Assembly (NCBI GenBank): GCA_019802505.1
Contig: JAFMOC010000103.1
Coordinates: 727,001 to 791,000, forward strand
DNA from: Corydoras sp. C115
Taxonomy: Eukaryota; Chordata; Actinopteri; Siluriformes; Callichthyidae
DNA length: 64,000 bases
Direction: 5' to 3'
The position numbers and the translations under genes were made by a program. Shown one piece after another: positions 61,666-64,000 of this stretch. The first letter of the stretch is position 1, and each line of letters begins with the position of its first letter. The notes under the pieces were generated by a model. That model was not told where the DNA came from. It searched no databases and saw only the letters and a program-made list of their open reading frames with translations.

Positions 61666-61710
<45 letters not shown>
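61666..61710. repeat. (TG)n microsatellite at the start of a tandem array
   Basis: About 44 bp TG immediately before the 237-bp unit array. Confidence 0.9.
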
Positions 61711-61711
<1 letters not shown>

Positions 61712-62600
61712 GGTTACAGACCACATTGTGGCAACCAAAACACCTACATTGTGTGGACCTTACATCATTGCTGGGGCAACCTGGTCCCCCAATTGTAAAT
61801 CATTACATTTTAAAATGAAGGATAGGGAGGGGTTAGTTAAAAGTCATGGTTAAGGTTTGGGTAAGTCTTGTGGTTAATAAATCTGAACTTAATAAAAGTC
61901 TTTGTGAAGTCCCCACAAAACATAAAATCAATCTTATGTATATGTGTTGGCTACAGACCACATTGTGGTAACCAAAACACCTACATTGTGTGGACCTCAC
62001 CTAATTGTTGGGGAAGCAACCTGGTCCTACAATTGTAAATCATTACATTTTTAAATGAAGGATAGGGAGGGGTTAATAAAAAGTCATGCTTAAGGTTTGG
62101 GTAAGTCTTATGGTTAATAAATCTGAACTTTGTGAAAAAGACATAAAATCAATCTTTGTGAAGTATGGCAACCAAAAATCAATATCAATAATCCACAATA
62201 TAAATCATTCTTGTGTGAAGGTAGGGAGGGGTTAATAAAAAGTCATGCTTAAGGTTTGGGTAAGTCTTATGGTTAATAAATCTGAACTTAGTAAAAGTCT
62301 TTGTGAAGTATAAAATCAATATCAATAATCAACATATAATCAATCTTGTGTGTATGTGTCGGGTACAGATCACATTGTGGCAACCAAAACACCTACATTG
62401 TGTGGACCTCACCTAATTGTTGGGGAAGCAACCTGGTTCCCCAATTGTAAATCATTACATTTTAAAATAAAGGATAGGGAGGGGTTAATTAAAAGTCATG
62501 GTTAAGGTTTGGGTAAGTCTTATGGTTAATAAATCTGAACTTAATAAAAGTCTTTGCGAAGTCCCCACAAGACATAAAATCAAATCTTGTGTGTGTGTGT
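61712..62600 (+). repeat. Tandem array of about 237-bp units with TG runs
   Basis: Units begin at 61712, 61949 and 62361 (ggNtacagaNcacattgtgg), and a deleted unit lies at about 62164-62347. Shared blocks are aacacctacattgtgtggac, ggatagggaggggtta, aaggtttgggtaagtctt and gtccccacaa followed by a TG run. It resembles a tccccacaa-type repeat seen in many fish genomes. Confidence 0.85.
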
Positions 62601-63449
62601 GGCTGGGCCAATGTGTAGAGTTAACTGGATTTACGGTGTCGTTTGATCCATCACTAACAGCTGACAGCAGGATGGAGGTTGAGACTGCCACAGTCTCTCC
62701 ATCAATATTTAATACCCATTCAGTGCTCAGCTCACCGTCTCTGTCTCTTCCCACTCTCTCTTTCAGTCTCTCCTGCAGTCTCTTACTCTGCACTCTAATT
62801 TCCTATATTCTTTATTTGATTCTTACAGCCCTCACTTTTAGCTTCTCTTTAATCCTCCCTCATGCCTTTGCCTTCCTTTTAATTCAGTTTATTGGCTTTG
62901 CGATTGATTGATCAATACATTAATTTCTCTGACTACATGATTGGGACTTTTTTAGTTTTTGTAAATGACGTCAAACCATCATTTGGTGACCGTAATAGTC
63001 ATAAGAAGCTCATTAAAATATGTCTACTGATGGATGCTAGTTACTAAGGCGGCAAAATAGTGAAGAAATGTGAGTAATTACGTAGAAAGCTCGAAGCAAT
63101 TGGCTGACAATGTGCTTATTGATTAATGGTTATTCATGGTTAATTTATGTGGTACTATTTCTTAGTCACTTCCTGAAAGCAGAACTATAAATCTGTTTTT
63201 ATAAATCTATAAAAGTGTTTTAATCAAATGCGAGATTTCGGCTCATTCAGGGTTCTTCTCAATAGTTTGCTCACTTTAGCTGAACAGTTACGATGCATGT
63301 ATAAGATGCAAGATTTTGCCTCGTAGCATGGCCTATTCACATCTCGATATTTATTGAGAAATGCTTTAAATGAAATAAATTTTTGTTTTTGGTTAAAATG
63401 TGGTTTAATGCTGCATGTTCCTAAAGTATAAGAGGAAATTGAGTACAAG

Positions 63450-63850
63450 GCCCTGACTGTGGCCTACAGGAGCATTTCTGGATCTGGCCCCTCTTACCTT
63501 CATTCTATATTTTCAAAATACACTCCAACTCATTCACTTTATGACCAAATGCACATTCTATTAATGATTGTCGTCTGGTGATGCCACCTCATCAAGGTGC
63601 TAATTCCATTTTGTTCAACACTGAAAAATGGTGGCGGAGTCACATGGCATCTTTAAGAAACAACTGAAAACACATATCTTTCACAAACACCTGATGTAAA
63701 AAATAAATAAGGTTAAAAAGGATGGTATAGTGATCAGGATTGAAAATTCTACAGTGTAGCTAGGTTCTTCCTTAGCTCTACAGACTTGTGGTGTTCTCAT
63801 TTGTAAGTCGCTTTAGATAAAAGCATCTGCCAAATGACTAAATGTAAATT
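63450..63850 (+). mobile_element. 3' end of an L2-like LINE (decayed ORF2 C-terminus)
   Basis: From about 63451 the frame reads ALTVAYRSISGSGPSYLHSI; near 63649-63700 a second segment reads FKKQLKTHIFHKHLM. Both resemble the ORF2 C-terminus of fish non-LTR retrotransposons (AYR.I.G..PSYL and FK..LKTHLF motifs). Stops and frameshifts lie between. The 3' end carries the ttgtaagtcgctttagataa tail, continuing aagcatctgccaaatgac, which the second-family SINE also uses. Confidence 0.75.
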
Positions 63851-64000
63851 TTTTTTTTTTTTTATTTAAGTGAAGGTGAAAAAAAAAAAAAAAAACCTAA
63901 ATTTCCACAAGTTACTCCTGTGCACAAAAGTGCTTACTACTTTGACAATATAGACAACATTTTTACAATTGTGTAAGGAAATGTATAATTGTTTTTTTGT

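Larger units (their letters stand above)
53640..64000 (+). other. Intron 1 of the gpc6-like gene (partial)
   Basis: The donor gtgagt is at 53640-53645. No second glypican exon (expected to encode a His-Leu-Arg-Ile-Cys-Pro-type segment) was found to the window edge, so the intron exceeds 10 kb. It contains SINE pieces, Tc1-like relics, microsatellites, two tandem-repeat arrays and an L2-like LINE end. Nothing was recognised in 54900-55580, 57420-58740, 59050-60040, 60280-61660 or 62610-63440. Confidence 0.6.

Noticed and set aside
62498..62911. 137-codon frame with a hydrophobic C-terminus
   Set aside because: Starts inside the tccccacaa array and runs into a CT-rich stretch; no splice or family support.

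Overview
This is a vertebrate, and almost certainly teleost fish, nuclear window. It is AT-rich and intron-dominated, with long dinucleotide arrays, many tRNA-derived SINEs, Tc1-like transposon relics and non-LTR retrotransposon tails of the kinds common in fish genomes. The species was not determined. Repeat resemblances are recalled from known teleost families and were not searched.

Only two protein-coding exons can be supported, both on the + strand. The first (29951-30114) is a terminal coding exon that ends in a GPI-anchor-type signal; it best fits the last exon of a glypican-5-like gene. The second (53495-53639, behind a CpG-rich, upstream-ATG-free leader) is the first coding exon of a glypican of the GPC1/2/4/6 group, most like GPC6. 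A glypican 3' end followed about 23 kb later by a second glypican 5' end in the same orientation matches the conserved vertebrate GPC5-GPC6 tandem. The GPC3-GPC4 tandem has the same layout and remains the alternative.

Layout: 1-29950 is the last intron of the upstream glypican. It holds dispersed repeats, several microsatellites and candidate conserved non-coding blocks near 20.6-21.0 kb and 26.3-26.8 kb. 30115 to about 31 kb is its 3' UTR and flank. 31-53 kb is intergenic. It contains a terminal-inverted-repeat element (31.7-32.2 kb), a SINE/microsatellite hot spot (33.5-36.0 kb) that surrounds a CpG-rich promoter-like island (34.47-34.84 kb), a perfect 120-bp AT palindrome (37.0 kb), a LINE reverse-transcriptase relic (46.0-46.3 kb), and a tandem array made of SINE tails with another SINE nested in it (51.85-52.58 kb). 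53640-64000 is intron 1 of the second glypican. It holds Tc1-like relics, two tandem-repeat arrays (58.75-59.04 and 61.71-62.60 kb) and an L2-like LINE 3' end at the right edge.

The dominant repeat is a tRNA-headed SINE of the V-SINE/DANA-HE1 kind, present in roughly 28 pieces. The most unusual single object is a truncated copy at 9018-9182. Its 5' end has been replaced by the first 25 nt of a tRNA-Leu, and it is flanked by a perfect 12-bp target-site duplication, so the chimera was inserted in one retrotransposition event.
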